Positions 8,148 through 15,826 of a stretch of 64,000 bases of DNA are shown here, piece by piece. Every line of letters begins with the position of its first letter. Within the stretch, counting starts at the first letter, position 1. The DNA comes from Ferrovibrio xuzhouensis (lineage in GTDB: Bacteria; Pseudomonadota; Alphaproteobacteria; Ferrovibrionales; Ferrovibrionaceae), in the NCBI RefSeq assembly GCF_042648965.1, contig NZ_JBHRYJ010000001.1, positions 1,798,001 through 1,862,000 of the forward strand. The letters run 5' to 3'. The notes under the pieces are model-generated. The model was given only the letters and a program-made list of their open reading frames with translations. It searched no databases and was not told the DNA's origin. Made by a program: the position numbers and the translations under genes.

Positions 8148-9122
8148 ATGGATCAGGTCCGTTTCGGTTCCACCGGCATGAAGGTCTCGCGCCTCTGCCT
8201 TGGCTGCATGACTTATGGCACGCCGACATGGCGCGACTGGGTGCTGGATGAAGACTCGAGCCGGCCTTTCATCAAGGCGGCGCTCGAGCGCGGCATCACC
8301 TTTTTCGACACGGCGAATGTCTATTCGCTCGGCGAGAGCGAGGCGGTGCTCGGCCGCGCCATCCGCGATTTCGCACCGCGCCGCGAGGATGTCGTGCTCG
8401 CCACCAAGGTGTTCAACCCGATGGGCGACGGCGCCAACGACCGCGGCCTGTCGCGCAAGCATATCCTCGCCTCCATCGACGCCTCGCTGAAACGGCTCGG
8501 CACCGACTATGTCGATCTCTACATCATCCACCGTTTCGACTATGACACGCCCATCGAAGAGACTCTGGAGGCGCTGGATACCGTGGTGCGCACCGGTCGT
8601 GCGCGCTACATCGGCGCCTCGTCGATGCATGCCTGGCAGTTCATGAAGATGCTGGGGCTGCAGCGCGCCAACGGTCTGGCCCAGTTCGTCTCGATGCAGA
8701 ATCACTACAATCTGGTTTACCGCGAGGAAGAGCGCGAAATGCTGCCGCTGTGCCGCAGCGAGGGCCTGGCGGTGACGCCGTGGTCGCCGCTGGCGCGCGG
8801 CATGCTGGCCGGCACCCGCGGTCGCCAGACCCAGCGCGCCGCGAGCGACCAGCAGTCGCGCTGGTGGTACACCCACGAGGCCGAGGAAGATGCCATCGTC
8901 GCCGCCGTGCAGGCGGTGGCTGCCGCGTGCGGCGTGCCGCAGGCCCAGGTGGCGATGGCCTGGGTGATCAGCCGGCCGGGCATCACCGGGCCGATCGTCG
9001 GCGCCTCCAAGCCGCATCACCTCGACGATGCCATCGCCGCGCTGGCATTGAAGCTGAGCGACGAGGAAGTGGCCAAGATCGAGGCGCCCTACCGTCCGCG
9101 CGAACCGGCCGGTCATAAATAG
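8148..9122 (+). CDS. Aldo/keto reductase
   Basis: NAD(P)H-dependent (beta/alpha)8 oxidoreductase of 324 residues. The family's catalytic tetrad is present: Asp54 and Tyr59 in FFDTANVYSLGESE, Lys87 in LATKVFNP and His128 in LYIIHRF. The C-terminal cofactor-binding pattern GPIVGASKPHHLDDA is also present. It resembles the YajO/Tas-like branch acting on small carbonyl compounds; the substrate is unknown. The ATG at 8148 follows AGAAGGAAG. It is divergent from the lipoprotein gene and followed 65 bp later by the DUF4396 gene. Confidence 0.93.
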   Translation: MDQVRFGSTGMKVSRLCLGCMTYGTPTWRDWVLDEDSSRPFIKAALERGITFFDTANVYSLGESEAVLGRAIRDFAPRREDVVLATKVFNPMGDGANDRGLSRKHILASIDASLKRLGTDYVDLYIIHRFDYDTPIEETLEALDTVVRTGRARYIGASSMHAWQFMKMLGLQRANGLAQFVSMQNHYNLVYREEEREMLPLCRSEGLAVTPWSPLARGMLAGTRGRQTQRAASDQQSRWWYTHEAEEDAIVAAVQAVAAACGVPQAQVAMAWVISRPGITGPIVGASKPHHLDDAIAALALKLSDEEVAKIEAPYRPREPAGHK

Positions 9123-9187
9123 GGGCAGTCACAAGTAAGGCGGCCACAAACAGGGAACTCTTCGCGGCCAGCCGGCGTTGGCTTTGA

Positions 9188-9889
9188 ATGATCCCCGCCT
9201 GGCTGCATCTCCTCGCCCTGCTCTCGCTCGGTCTCGGCCTCGTCTGTGCTGTCGTCATTGCCGTCGACGAGATCAGGCGGCCGCAGGCGATGTGGATCAT
9301 GAATGCGGTCTGGCCGGTGACGGCGCTGTTCGGCGGCGGGCTGGCGCTCTGGGGCTACTGGCGCCATGGCCGCGCGGCAGATCATCCCCACGACGACGGC
9401 GGCGATCCGCCGATGCTGGTGATGGCCGGCAAGGCCGCCGCCCATTGCGGCAGCGGCTGCACCCTCGGCGACATCATCGCCGAGGTGCTGGCGCTGGCGT
9501 CGCCGGGCCTGCTCGCGGGGTTCGGCTGGCCCTGGCTGTTCGGCGATAAAATCTTCGCCGTCTGGGTGCTGGATTTCATCCTCGCCTTCGGCTTCGGCAT
9601 CATCTTCCAGTATTGCACCATCCAGCCGATGCGGCAGCTGCCGCCCGGCCCGGCACTGGTGGCCGCACTGAAGGCCGATGCGCTGTCGCTGACCGCCTGG
9701 CAGGTCGGCATGTATAGCGTGATGGCGATGGCGCAGTTCGCGGTGTTCCGGCCGCTGTTCGGCCTGCGCGTCGATGCGGCGATGGCGGAATTCTGGTTCG
9801 CCATGCAGATCGCCATGCTGGCCGGTTTTGGCACCGCGCTGCCGGTCAACGTTTGGCTGCTGAAACGCGGCATCAAGGAGAGGATGTAG
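9188..9889 (+). CDS. DUF4396 family integral membrane protein
   Basis: 233 residues with about six hydrophobic segments (roughly 3-25, 36-58, 100-118, 122-145, 165-187 and 200-222). Between the second and third is the family hallmark HCGSGCTLGDIIAE, whose Cys/His residues could bind a metal. A polar His/Asp-rich loop (ADHPHDDGGD) precedes it. The family is common next to copper and metal homeostasis genes, but no biochemical role is established. Nothing nearby defines its function here. Confidence 0.8.
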   Translation: MIPAWLHLLALLSLGLGLVCAVVIAVDEIRRPQAMWIMNAVWPVTALFGGGLALWGYWRHGRAADHPHDDGGDPPMLVMAGKAAAHCGSGCTLGDIIAEVLALASPGLLAGFGWPWLFGDKIFAVWVLDFILAFGFGIIFQYCTIQPMRQLPPGPALVAALKADALSLTAWQVGMYSVMAMAQFAVFRPLFGLRVDAAMAEFWFAMQIAMLAGFGTALPVNVWLLKRGIKERM

Positions 9890-10090
9890 GCCGATTTTCT
9901 CCCCCGCAGATAGTTGAATACACCTGCATTCTCTGGTGCTGTGCCGCTGCACCAGGGGGCGGCAGTGGCCGTCGACTCGTGGCGGGTCGCTGCGATATTT
10001 CTATCTGGAATTGACCGGTATCAATTGCTTTTCTGGTGTGATCGGTCGGAAATGACGGCCAGCGGCAGAAACAACCGACATGAGTGATGT

Positions 10091-10609
10091 ATGGCTCGCC
10101 CCGAACCCACCGGCAAAGAACGCAGCTTCAGCGAAAACGACATCATCGTCAGCAAGACCGATGCGAAGGGCCGCATCACCTATGCCAACAAGGTGTTCTG
10201 CGATATCGGCCTGTATTCCGAAGACGAGCTGATCGGCCAGCCGCACAGCATCCTGCGCCATCCCGACATGCCGCGCTGCATCTTCGCCCTGCTGTGGCAG
10301 CGCATCCAGTCGGGCCGCGAGATCTTCGCCTATGTGAAAAACATGGCGAAGAACGGCGATCACTACTGGGTGCTCGCCCATGTAACCCCGAGCTACGACG
10401 GCAACGGTGCGATTGACGGCTATCACTCCAATCGCCGGGTGCCGGATCGCAGGGCGCTTGCCGCGATCGAACCGCTCTATCGCGACCTGCTCGCCACCGA
10501 GAAAAGCGCGGCCGACCGCAAGGCCGGACTGGCCGCCAGCCATGCGCAGCTTGATGCCCTGCTGCAGCAGAAGGGCATCGACTACGACGAGTTCGTTTTC
10601 AGCCTCTGA
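10091..10609 (+). CDS. Aer-like PAS-domain sensor protein, soluble
   Basis: A 172-residue protein consisting of one PAS domain (about residues 15-115) and a helical tail. It has the Aer-type signature, including GQPHSILRHPDMP and KNGDHYWVLAHVTP, seen in the FAD-binding PAS domain of aerotaxis receptors. It lacks a membrane anchor, HAMP domain and signalling domain. The next gene, 62 bp downstream, encodes a soluble methyl-accepting protein, so together they look like an aerotaxis receptor split over two proteins. FAD binding is inferred from similarity only. Confidence 0.87.
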   Translation: MARPEPTGKERSFSENDIIVSKTDAKGRITYANKVFCDIGLYSEDELIGQPHSILRHPDMPRCIFALLWQRIQSGREIFAYVKNMAKNGDHYWVLAHVTPSYDGNGAIDGYHSNRRVPDRRALAAIEPLYRDLLATEKSAADRKAGLAASHAQLDALLQQKGIDYDEFVFSL

Positions 10610-10613
10610 TCCG

Positions 10614-10641
10614 CTTCCCCCTTCCCCCTTCCCCCTTCCCC
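10614..10641 (+). repeat. Heptanucleotide tandem repeat (CTTCCCC)4
   Basis: Four perfect copies of CTTCCCC occupy the gap between the Aer-like PAS gene and the methyl-accepting protein gene, ending 30 bp before the ATG at 10672. The tract is pyrimidine-only on this strand. Copy number could vary by slippage and change the spacing of the leader. Confidence 0.9.
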
Positions 10642-10671
10642 CTCAATCTCTCCCGCAAAACGGAGTCATCC

Positions 10672-11892
10672 ATGTTCGGCAAGTCGAGGCTTTACCGGCA
10701 GGCGTTCGCGGAAATCGGTGCGGTCAGCGCCCGCGCCGCCAGTGGCGACCTGTCAGCCCGTATCGTGCACACCCAGAAATATGGCGATCTGGCCGGCATC
10801 CTGGTCGAGTTCAACCGCCTGCTCGACCTGACCGATGCCTTCATCCGCGAATCCGGGGCCTCGCTGGAATTCGCCGCCGCCGGCAAATACTACCGGCCTT
10901 TCCTGCTGCGCGGCATGCAGGGCAGCTTTCGCCGCGGCGCCGAGGTCATCAACAGCGCCCGCGAGGCGATGAAGGACAAGGCCGAGGCGGCGCTGCGCAT
11001 GGAACAGGAAATGGCCGCGCAGAAGACCACGATGGAAGCCACCGCTCGCGCCCAGCGCGAAAAGCTGGCCGGCGATTTCGAGGCGCGGGTCTCGGCCATC
11101 GTCGGCACCGTGGCCGGTGCCGCCGACACGCTGACCAGAAATGCCGAAGTGATGTCGGGCGAGATCGGCGGCGTCAGCGAGCGGGCGCAGAGTTCGGCCG
11201 AGGCGGCGCAGCAGGCGACCCACAACACCCAGGCCGTGGCCGCGGCCGCCGAGCAGCTGGCCGCCAGCGTCGACGAGATCCGCCGCCAGGTCACCGATTG
11301 CCGCGTCGCCAGCCAGGCGGTCGCCGGCGAGGTCGGCAAGGCGGCCAACCATGTGCAGTCGCTCGATCACGCCAATTCGAAGATCGACGAGGTGGTGGAA
11401 TTCATCAAGGGCGTCGCCTTCCAGACCAACCTGCTGGCGCTGAATGCCAGCGTCGAGGCGGCCCGCGCCGGCGAGGCCGGCAAAGGCTTTGCCGTGGTGG
11501 CGCAGGAGGTGCGCAACCTCGCGCAGAAGACCGCAGAAGCGGCGCGCAGCATCGCCGACCAGATCGGCGAGATCAAGCAGGCCTCGGGTCATACCATTGA
11601 ATCGATCCATGCCATCCGCGGCGAGGCCGACGGCCTCAACGAACGCGTCGCCGCGATCACTGAATCCGTGCAGGAGCAGACGGCCGCCACCGCCGAGATT
11701 TCCAACAACATCCAGGCCGCCGCCGCCAAGTCCGAACTGGTGTCGAGCCATGTCGACGACATCGCCCGCTCGGCCGAACGCACCGGCGGGGCAGCCGGCG
11801 ATGTGGAGAGCGCGGCGCGCCAGCTCAGCGGCGATGCCGATGCCCTGTCGCGCCATGTTGCCGACTTCCTCGCCTTCATCCGCAAGATGTGA
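10672..11892 (+). CDS. Soluble methyl-accepting chemotaxis protein, partner of the PAS sensor
   Basis: 406 residues without a transmembrane segment. The N-terminal 100 residues contain a HAMP-like linker (VSARAASGDLSARI, then GDLAGILVEFNRLLDLTDAF). Coiled-coil signalling helices follow, with the conserved hairpin tip VAFQTNLLALNASVEAARAG and GKGFAVVAQEVRNLAQK. It would bind CheA/CheW in a cytoplasmic array and take its input from the PAS protein encoded just upstream. The cognate chemotaxis kinase genes are not in the window. A strong hairpin terminator follows 12 bp after the stop. Confidence 0.92.
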   Translation: MFGKSRLYRQAFAEIGAVSARAASGDLSARIVHTQKYGDLAGILVEFNRLLDLTDAFIRESGASLEFAAAGKYYRPFLLRGMQGSFRRGAEVINSAREAMKDKAEAALRMEQEMAAQKTTMEATARAQREKLAGDFEARVSAIVGTVAGAADTLTRNAEVMSGEIGGVSERAQSSAEAAQQATHNTQAVAAAAEQLAASVDEIRRQVTDCRVASQAVAGEVGKAANHVQSLDHANSKIDEVVEFIKGVAFQTNLLALNASVEAARAGEAGKGFAVVAQEVRNLAQKTAEAARSIADQIGEIKQASGHTIESIHAIRGEADGLNERVAAITESVQEQTAATAEISNNIQAAAAKSELVSSHVDDIARSAERTGGAAGDVESAARQLSGDADALSRHVADFLAFIRKM

Positions 11893-11903
11893 GAATGCGA
11901 AAA

Positions 11904-11927
11904 GACGGGCGCCCTGCGGCGCCCGTC
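11904..11927 (+). terminator. Hairpin terminator after the chemotaxis pair
   Basis: A perfect 10-bp stem, GACGGGCGCC and GGCGCCCGTC, with a CTGC loop begins 12 bp after the stop at 11892. The following CTTGTCGTC is only moderately T-rich, so termination efficiency is uncertain. Confidence 0.7.
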
Positions 11928-11987
11928 CTTGTCGTCATCCTGCTACCGCCGTTCAGTCGACGGCCGGGAAATCCACACCACCGGCCG

Positions 11988-12524
11988 TCAATCGACGGCC
12001 GGAAAGTCGACATCCGTGTCGTTGATGCGGTTGAACACGTTGGTATAGGTGATCAGCGCGATGGCGAGGCTGATGTCGGCGAGCTGCTGGTCGCTGTAGC
12101 CGGCGCCCTTGATGGCGGCGACTTCGGCTTCCGGCAGCGTGCCGCTGCCCTCGACGATCTGCCGCACGAAATGCACCAGCGCATCGCGCCTGGCCTCGCC
12201 GGTCGGGCCGCCGGCGCGGATCTGCCGCAGGGCGTCGGGCTTCAGGCCGGCCATCTTGCCGATCAGGCTGTGCGCGGCGACGCAATAGTCGCAGCCGCCG
12301 GCCTGGCTGACCGCCAGCTTGACGGTCTCGATATCCTGCTTGCTCAGGCTGCTCGCGGCCAGCGCGGCATCGGCGGCCAGGATGGCCTGCAGGCCGGCCG
12401 GGTTCAGCGCGCCGAGCGCGGCATAGGCATTCGGCACCTTGCCGACGGCCTTCCTGATCTGGCCGAACAATTCGGCGGTGGCACCGGTGGCGGCTTCGAC
12501 GGCGGGGGTGGCAATACGGGACAT
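11988..12524 (-). CDS. AhpD-like carboxymuconolactone decarboxylase-family protein
   Basis: A 178-residue all-helical protein of the AhpD/CMD superfamily. The redox motif is intact: Glu66, Cys78-x2-Cys81 and His85 in the run GGCDYCVAAHSLIGKMAG. Members with CxxC and these residues act as alkylhydroperoxide-reducing or related thiol enzymes in the cytoplasm. The gene is divergent from an AraC-type regulator, a frequent pairing for this family, so it is probably under that regulator's control. Just past the stop, its last codons (DFPAVD) are repeated out of frame. Confidence 0.88.
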   Translation of the reverse strand: MSRIATPAVEAATGATAELFGQIRKAVGKVPNAYAALGALNPAGLQAILAADAALAASSLSKQDIETVKLAVSQAGGCDYCVAAHSLIGKMAGLKPDALRQIRAGGPTGEARRDALVHFVRQIVEGSGTLPEAEVAAIKGAGYSDQQLADISLAIALITYTNVFNRINDTDVDFPAVD

Positions 12525-12681
12525 GGCGGATACTCCTTAGATTTGGGGTTGGCTCTCTGCATCCGGTGGCTGTCTCTGGGGCTCGTCGCCGGATGCAGGG
12601 CCAATCTATGCCGGGGATTTGAGTATGTTAATGTCGCGAAAGCTCGTTAATATGCTCTATCGTCTCATTCCGGAAAATCCC

Positions 12682-13662
12682 ATGGCAGACCCCGCTCCCG
12701 CTTCCGCTTCCGTCTCCCGGACCGACTGGCTGAGCCGCCTGCTCGACCTCGTGCCGGTGCGCGGCGAGCTCGAGCTGCGCTGTTCGTTCGGCGCGCCCTG
12801 GCGGGTCGACGAGGCCCCGGCGCCGGCCGGCGAGATGCCCTATCACGTGGTGCTGGCCGGCACGGCCCTGCTCGACGATGCGGCCGGCGGCGCGCCGCGG
12901 CAGCTCGGCCCCGGCGATATCCTGCTGCTGCCCGGCGGTGGCGCCCACCGGCTGCATGACGGCAGCGGCGCGGCCCCTTCGCCCGTGCGCAAACACCGCG
13001 GCGCGGCAGTGATCCTGCAGGAGAATACCGGCAGCGGCGCGCGCTTCGACATGCTGTGCGGCCGTTTCGTGCTGGCGCCGATGCATGACCGGCTGCTGCG
13101 CGGCTATCTGCCGCCGCGCCTGGTGGTGCCGGCGGCGGCCGACCCGGCCTCGGCGACGGCGACGCAGGTTGCCGGCCTGGTGGCGCTGCTGCGCGGCGAA
13201 TCCGTCAGCGACAGCCTCGGTGCCCGTGCCATGCTGAATGCGCTGTCGACCGCGCTGTTCGCGCTGGTGCTGCGCCGTGCCAGCGAGACTGATGCGGCAC
13301 CCGACGGCCTGCTGGCGCTGGCCGGCCATCCGCGGCTGGCGCCGGCGCTGGGTGCCATGTTCGCCGATCCGGTGCATCCCTGGACGCTGGAGGCGCTGGC
13401 CGCGCTCTGCAACATGTCGCGCGCCACGGCTGCACGTCAGTTCGACCAGCACCTCGGCCGCTCGGCCGCCGACCTGCTGGCCGACATCCGCATGACGGTG
13501 GCCGCCGCCGAACTGGCCAAGCCGCATGTCTCGACCGGGGCGGCGGCCGATGCGGCGGGCTACCAGTCCGAGGCCGCCTTCCAGCGCGCCTTCAAGACCC
13601 GCATGGGCCTGACCCCGGCGCAGTGGCGCCGGCAGGCGATGGGTGGCGGGGAGGACCGCTAG
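12682..13662 (+). CDS. AraC-family regulator with cupin sensor domain
   Basis: 326 residues. The N-terminal AraC-binding/cupin_6 domain (about 10-190) shows LGPGDILLLPGGGAHRLHDG, a cupin strand with a possible ligand His. The C-terminal double helix-turn-helix (about 225-320) shows PWTLEALAALCNMSRATAAR and AAGYQSEAAFQRAFKTRMG. It likely controls the divergent AhpD-like gene. The ATG at 12682 begins MADPAPASASVSRTDWLSRL; open ATGs further upstream (from 12619) would add a basic 21-residue leader and are less likely. Confidence 0.9.
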   Translation: MADPAPASASVSRTDWLSRLLDLVPVRGELELRCSFGAPWRVDEAPAPAGEMPYHVVLAGTALLDDAAGGAPRQLGPGDILLLPGGGAHRLHDGSGAAPSPVRKHRGAAVILQENTGSGARFDMLCGRFVLAPMHDRLLRGYLPPRLVVPAAADPASATATQVAGLVALLRGESVSDSLGARAMLNALSTALFALVLRRASETDAAPDGLLALAGHPRLAPALGAMFADPVHPWTLEALAALCNMSRATAARQFDQHLGRSAADLLADIRMTVAAAELAKPHVSTGAAADAAGYQSEAAFQRAFKTRMGLTPAQWRRQAMGGGEDR

Positions 13663-13853
13663 GGCGCGGGTCCGGGTCTTTCGCGCCTCCGCATAAATCC
13701 GCAGTCAGCGTGGGTTTTGGCCACGAAAATGGGGTTAAAATAGCCCGTTGGAGGCCAGAATGCCGGGAACAGGCGGTTTCCGGGGCCGGATTCCGGGGTA
13801 TCCGGGCCGGTTTTGCCGGGTTCAGGTCGGAAATGGCCTTCGGCAGGCCAATT

Positions 13854-14516
13854 TCAGACCATTTTCACCATCACATGGGCGCGATAGCCCGGCCGGGCGG
13901 TCAGCCGCTTGTGCCAGGCTTCGAGCCGGGGCAGGGCAGGGCGCTGCAGCGGGAAACTGAGCCAGCGCTGCACCTGGCAGCCGAGCGGGATGTCGCCGAT
14001 GGTCAGCCGGCTGCCGGCAATGAACGGGCGGTCGTCGCGGGCGAACCAGGCCTCCAGCCGGGTCCACAGCGTGGCCGCATCGGCCTCGGCCTTCTGCATC
14101 GCCGCCGGCGTGGTGCCGGCCGGATCGCGGATCAGGCCCCAGAACAGGGTGCGGGCCGGCTCGTGCAGGCTGGTATGCACCCAGTCCATCCAGCGGTCGG
14201 CATCGGCGCGCATGGCGAGGTCGCGCGGCCACAGGCCGTCGCCGGACGCATCATGGCCGGTCGGACTGTAGGCTGCGGCCAAATAGCGCAGGATGGCGTG
14301 GCTTTCCCAGATCGTGAGCGGCCTGCCGTCCGGCCCGGCGCTGTCGCGCAGGGTCGGGACCACGCCATTGGGGTTCAGCGCGCGGTATTCGGCCGTGTCG
14401 TTGCCGCCGTAGGGGCCGCCGACGTCGATCCGCTCATACGCCAGGCCGAGTTCATCGGCCGCCCACAACACCTTCTGGACATTGACGGAACTGGCCCGTC
14501 CCCAGATTGTCAGCAT
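13854..14516 (-). CDS. Glutathione S-transferase family protein
   Basis: 220 residues. The thioredoxin-like N-terminal domain (MLTIWGRASSVNVQKVLWAA) contains the glutathione-binding segments NPNGVVPTLRD and IWESHAILRYLA. The alpha-helical C-terminal domain is at about 90-220. The likely catalytic residue is Ser9 or Ser10 in GRASSVNVQK. It is a cytoplasmic detoxification-type enzyme of unknown substrate. It is divergent from the FzlA-type GST gene, with 61 bp between the start codons. The 190 bp beyond its stop contain no gene, only GC-rich short repeats. Confidence 0.9.
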   Translation of the reverse strand: MLTIWGRASSVNVQKVLWAADELGLAYERIDVGGPYGGNDTAEYRALNPNGVVPTLRDSAGPDGRPLTIWESHAILRYLAAAYSPTGHDASGDGLWPRDLAMRADADRWMDWVHTSLHEPARTLFWGLIRDPAGTTPAAMQKAEADAATLWTRLEAWFARDDRPFIAGSRLTIGDIPLGCQVQRWLSFPLQRPALPRLEAWHKRLTARPGYRAHVMVKMV

Positions 14517-14577
14517 GGCGAATTCACTCCCGCCGATTCGTTTTCATCCGCCCCGGATACGACTAGACTCCGCCGCC

Positions 14578-15246
14578 ATGCGCAAGCTGTACCACCACTG
14601 GCTTTCCCCCTTCTCCCGCAAGGTCCGCATCCTGCTGAAGGAGAAGGGTCTCGATTTCCAGCTCGAGGTCGAGAAGACCTGGGAGCGCCGCGAGGATTTC
14701 CTCGCCCTCAATCCCGCCGGCCTGGTGCCGGTGCTGGTCGAGCATGACGGCCATGTGCTGGCCGAGAGTCAGGCGATCTGCGAATACCTCGACGAGGTCT
14801 ATCCCAACAAGCTGCTGATCGGCTTCGACCCGGCGACCCGCGCCGAGACCCGCCGGCTGGTATCGTGGTGGGACCTGAAATTCGGCCGCGAGGTCAGCGA
14901 GCCGCTGGTGTTCGAAAAGGTGATGCGGCGCTTCCTCGGCCAGGGCCATCCGGAATCCGCCGTGATTCGCATCGCGCACCAGAACATGAAGGTGCATTTC
15001 GATTATATCGCCTGGCTGACCGAGCGGCGCACCTGGCTGGCCGGCGACGACTTCAGCCTCGCCGACATTGCCGCCGCCGCGCATATCAGCTGCCTCGATT
15101 ATCTCGGCGACATCCTGTGGGAGGATCATCCGGCAACGCACGACTGGTATGCCCGGGTGAAGTCGCGCCCCAGCATGCGGCCGCTGCTCGCCGACCATAT
15201 TCCCGGCCTGCCGCCGCCCCGGCATTACGCCGACCTCGATTTCTGA
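14578..15246 (+). CDS. fzlA: FzlA-type GST-fold cell-division protein
   Basis: 222 residues with a GST fold: LYHHWLSPFSRKVRILL, NPAGLVPVLVE and LAESQAICEYLDE. The C-terminal signature SLADIAAAAHISCLDYLGD and the closing PPPRHYADLDF are those of the alphaproteobacterial FzlA group. FzlA binds FtsZ filaments and is needed for constriction in Caulobacter; it is not thought to act as an ordinary GST. The downstream presence of queG, then an SDR gene, matches the neighbourhood of fzlA in other alphaproteobacteria. The assignment rests on recalled family similarity. Confidence 0.82.
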   Translation: MRKLYHHWLSPFSRKVRILLKEKGLDFQLEVEKTWERREDFLALNPAGLVPVLVEHDGHVLAESQAICEYLDEVYPNKLLIGFDPATRAETRRLVSWWDLKFGREVSEPLVFEKVMRRFLGQGHPESAVIRIAHQNMKVHFDYIAWLTERRTWLAGDDFSLADIAAAAHISCLDYLGDILWEDHPATHDWYARVKSRPSMRPLLADHIPGLPPPRHYADLDF

Positions 15247-15280
15247 CTGCCGGCCGGGTTACACATCGTTATACAGGGCC

Positions 15281-15437
15281 GTCGTCCCCGGGCCTGACCC
15301 GGGGATCTCGCGCAGGACCCTTTATTATTCGTCACCCTCGGGCCACCGGGTCTGGCCGAAGGCCAGCCCGGCGGTAAACTTCTCGACCCGAGGGTCTCAC
15401 GCAGGACTGAAAAAGCTGGTCGGGTCAGGCCCGACCA
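15281..15437. repeat. Cluster of intergenic palindromes (REP-like)
   Basis: Three palindromes lie between fzlA and the RidA gene. They are CCCCGGG-cctga-CCCGGGG (15286-15304); a long structure closed by CCCTCGGG (15335-15342) and CCCGAGGG (15387-15394) with an inner CTGGCC-gaa-GGCCAG; and TGGTCGGG-tcagg-CCCGACCA (15417-15437). The 5-nt centres resemble those of the other dispersed palindromes in this window. They may form mRNA hairpins ahead of the RidA gene. Confidence 0.8.
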
Positions 15438-15472
15438 TGACGGTACAAACAGCAGAGAAAAGGAGCATCCCC

Positions 15473-15826
15473 ATGTCCATTCGCCGCATCGACGTCGGTC
15501 CCCGCATGAGCCAGGCCGTGGTGCACGGCAAGACGGTCTATCTCGCCGGCCAGGTCGCCGCCGATCCCACCGCCACTGTCGCCGGCCAGACCAAGCAGAT
15601 CCTCGGCCAGATCGACACGCTGCTGGCCACCGCCGGCACCGACAAGACCCGGATTCTCTCGACCAATATCTGGCTCGCCGATATCGCGACCTTCGCCGAG
15701 ATGAACGGCGAATGGGATGCCTGGGTGCCGCAGGGCAATACCCCGGCGCGCGCCACCACCGAGGCCAGGCTGGCGGCGCCGCAGTACAAGGTGGAGATCG
15801 CCTGCATTGCCGCGCTCCCAGACTGA
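15473..15826 (+). CDS. RidA family protein (enamine/imine deaminase or relative)
   Basis: A 117-residue YjgF/YER057c/UK114-fold protein, normally a trimer. Arg93 in NTPARATTEARL matches the catalytic Arg of RidA enzymes that hydrolyse 2-aminoacrylate-type imines, and Glu108 in the YKVEI strand is also conserved. This suits the RidA-like branch, though paralogues vary in substrate. The ATG at 15473 follows AAAGGAG. An in-frame ATG at 15437 has a weaker site and begins at the end of a palindrome. Its 3' end overlaps the likely start of queG by 20 bp, implying translational coupling. Confidence 0.9.
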   Translation: MSIRRIDVGPRMSQAVVHGKTVYLAGQVAADPTATVAGQTKQILGQIDTLLATAGTDKTRILSTNIWLADIATFAEMNGEWDAWVPQGNTPARATTEARLAAPQYKVEIACIAALPD

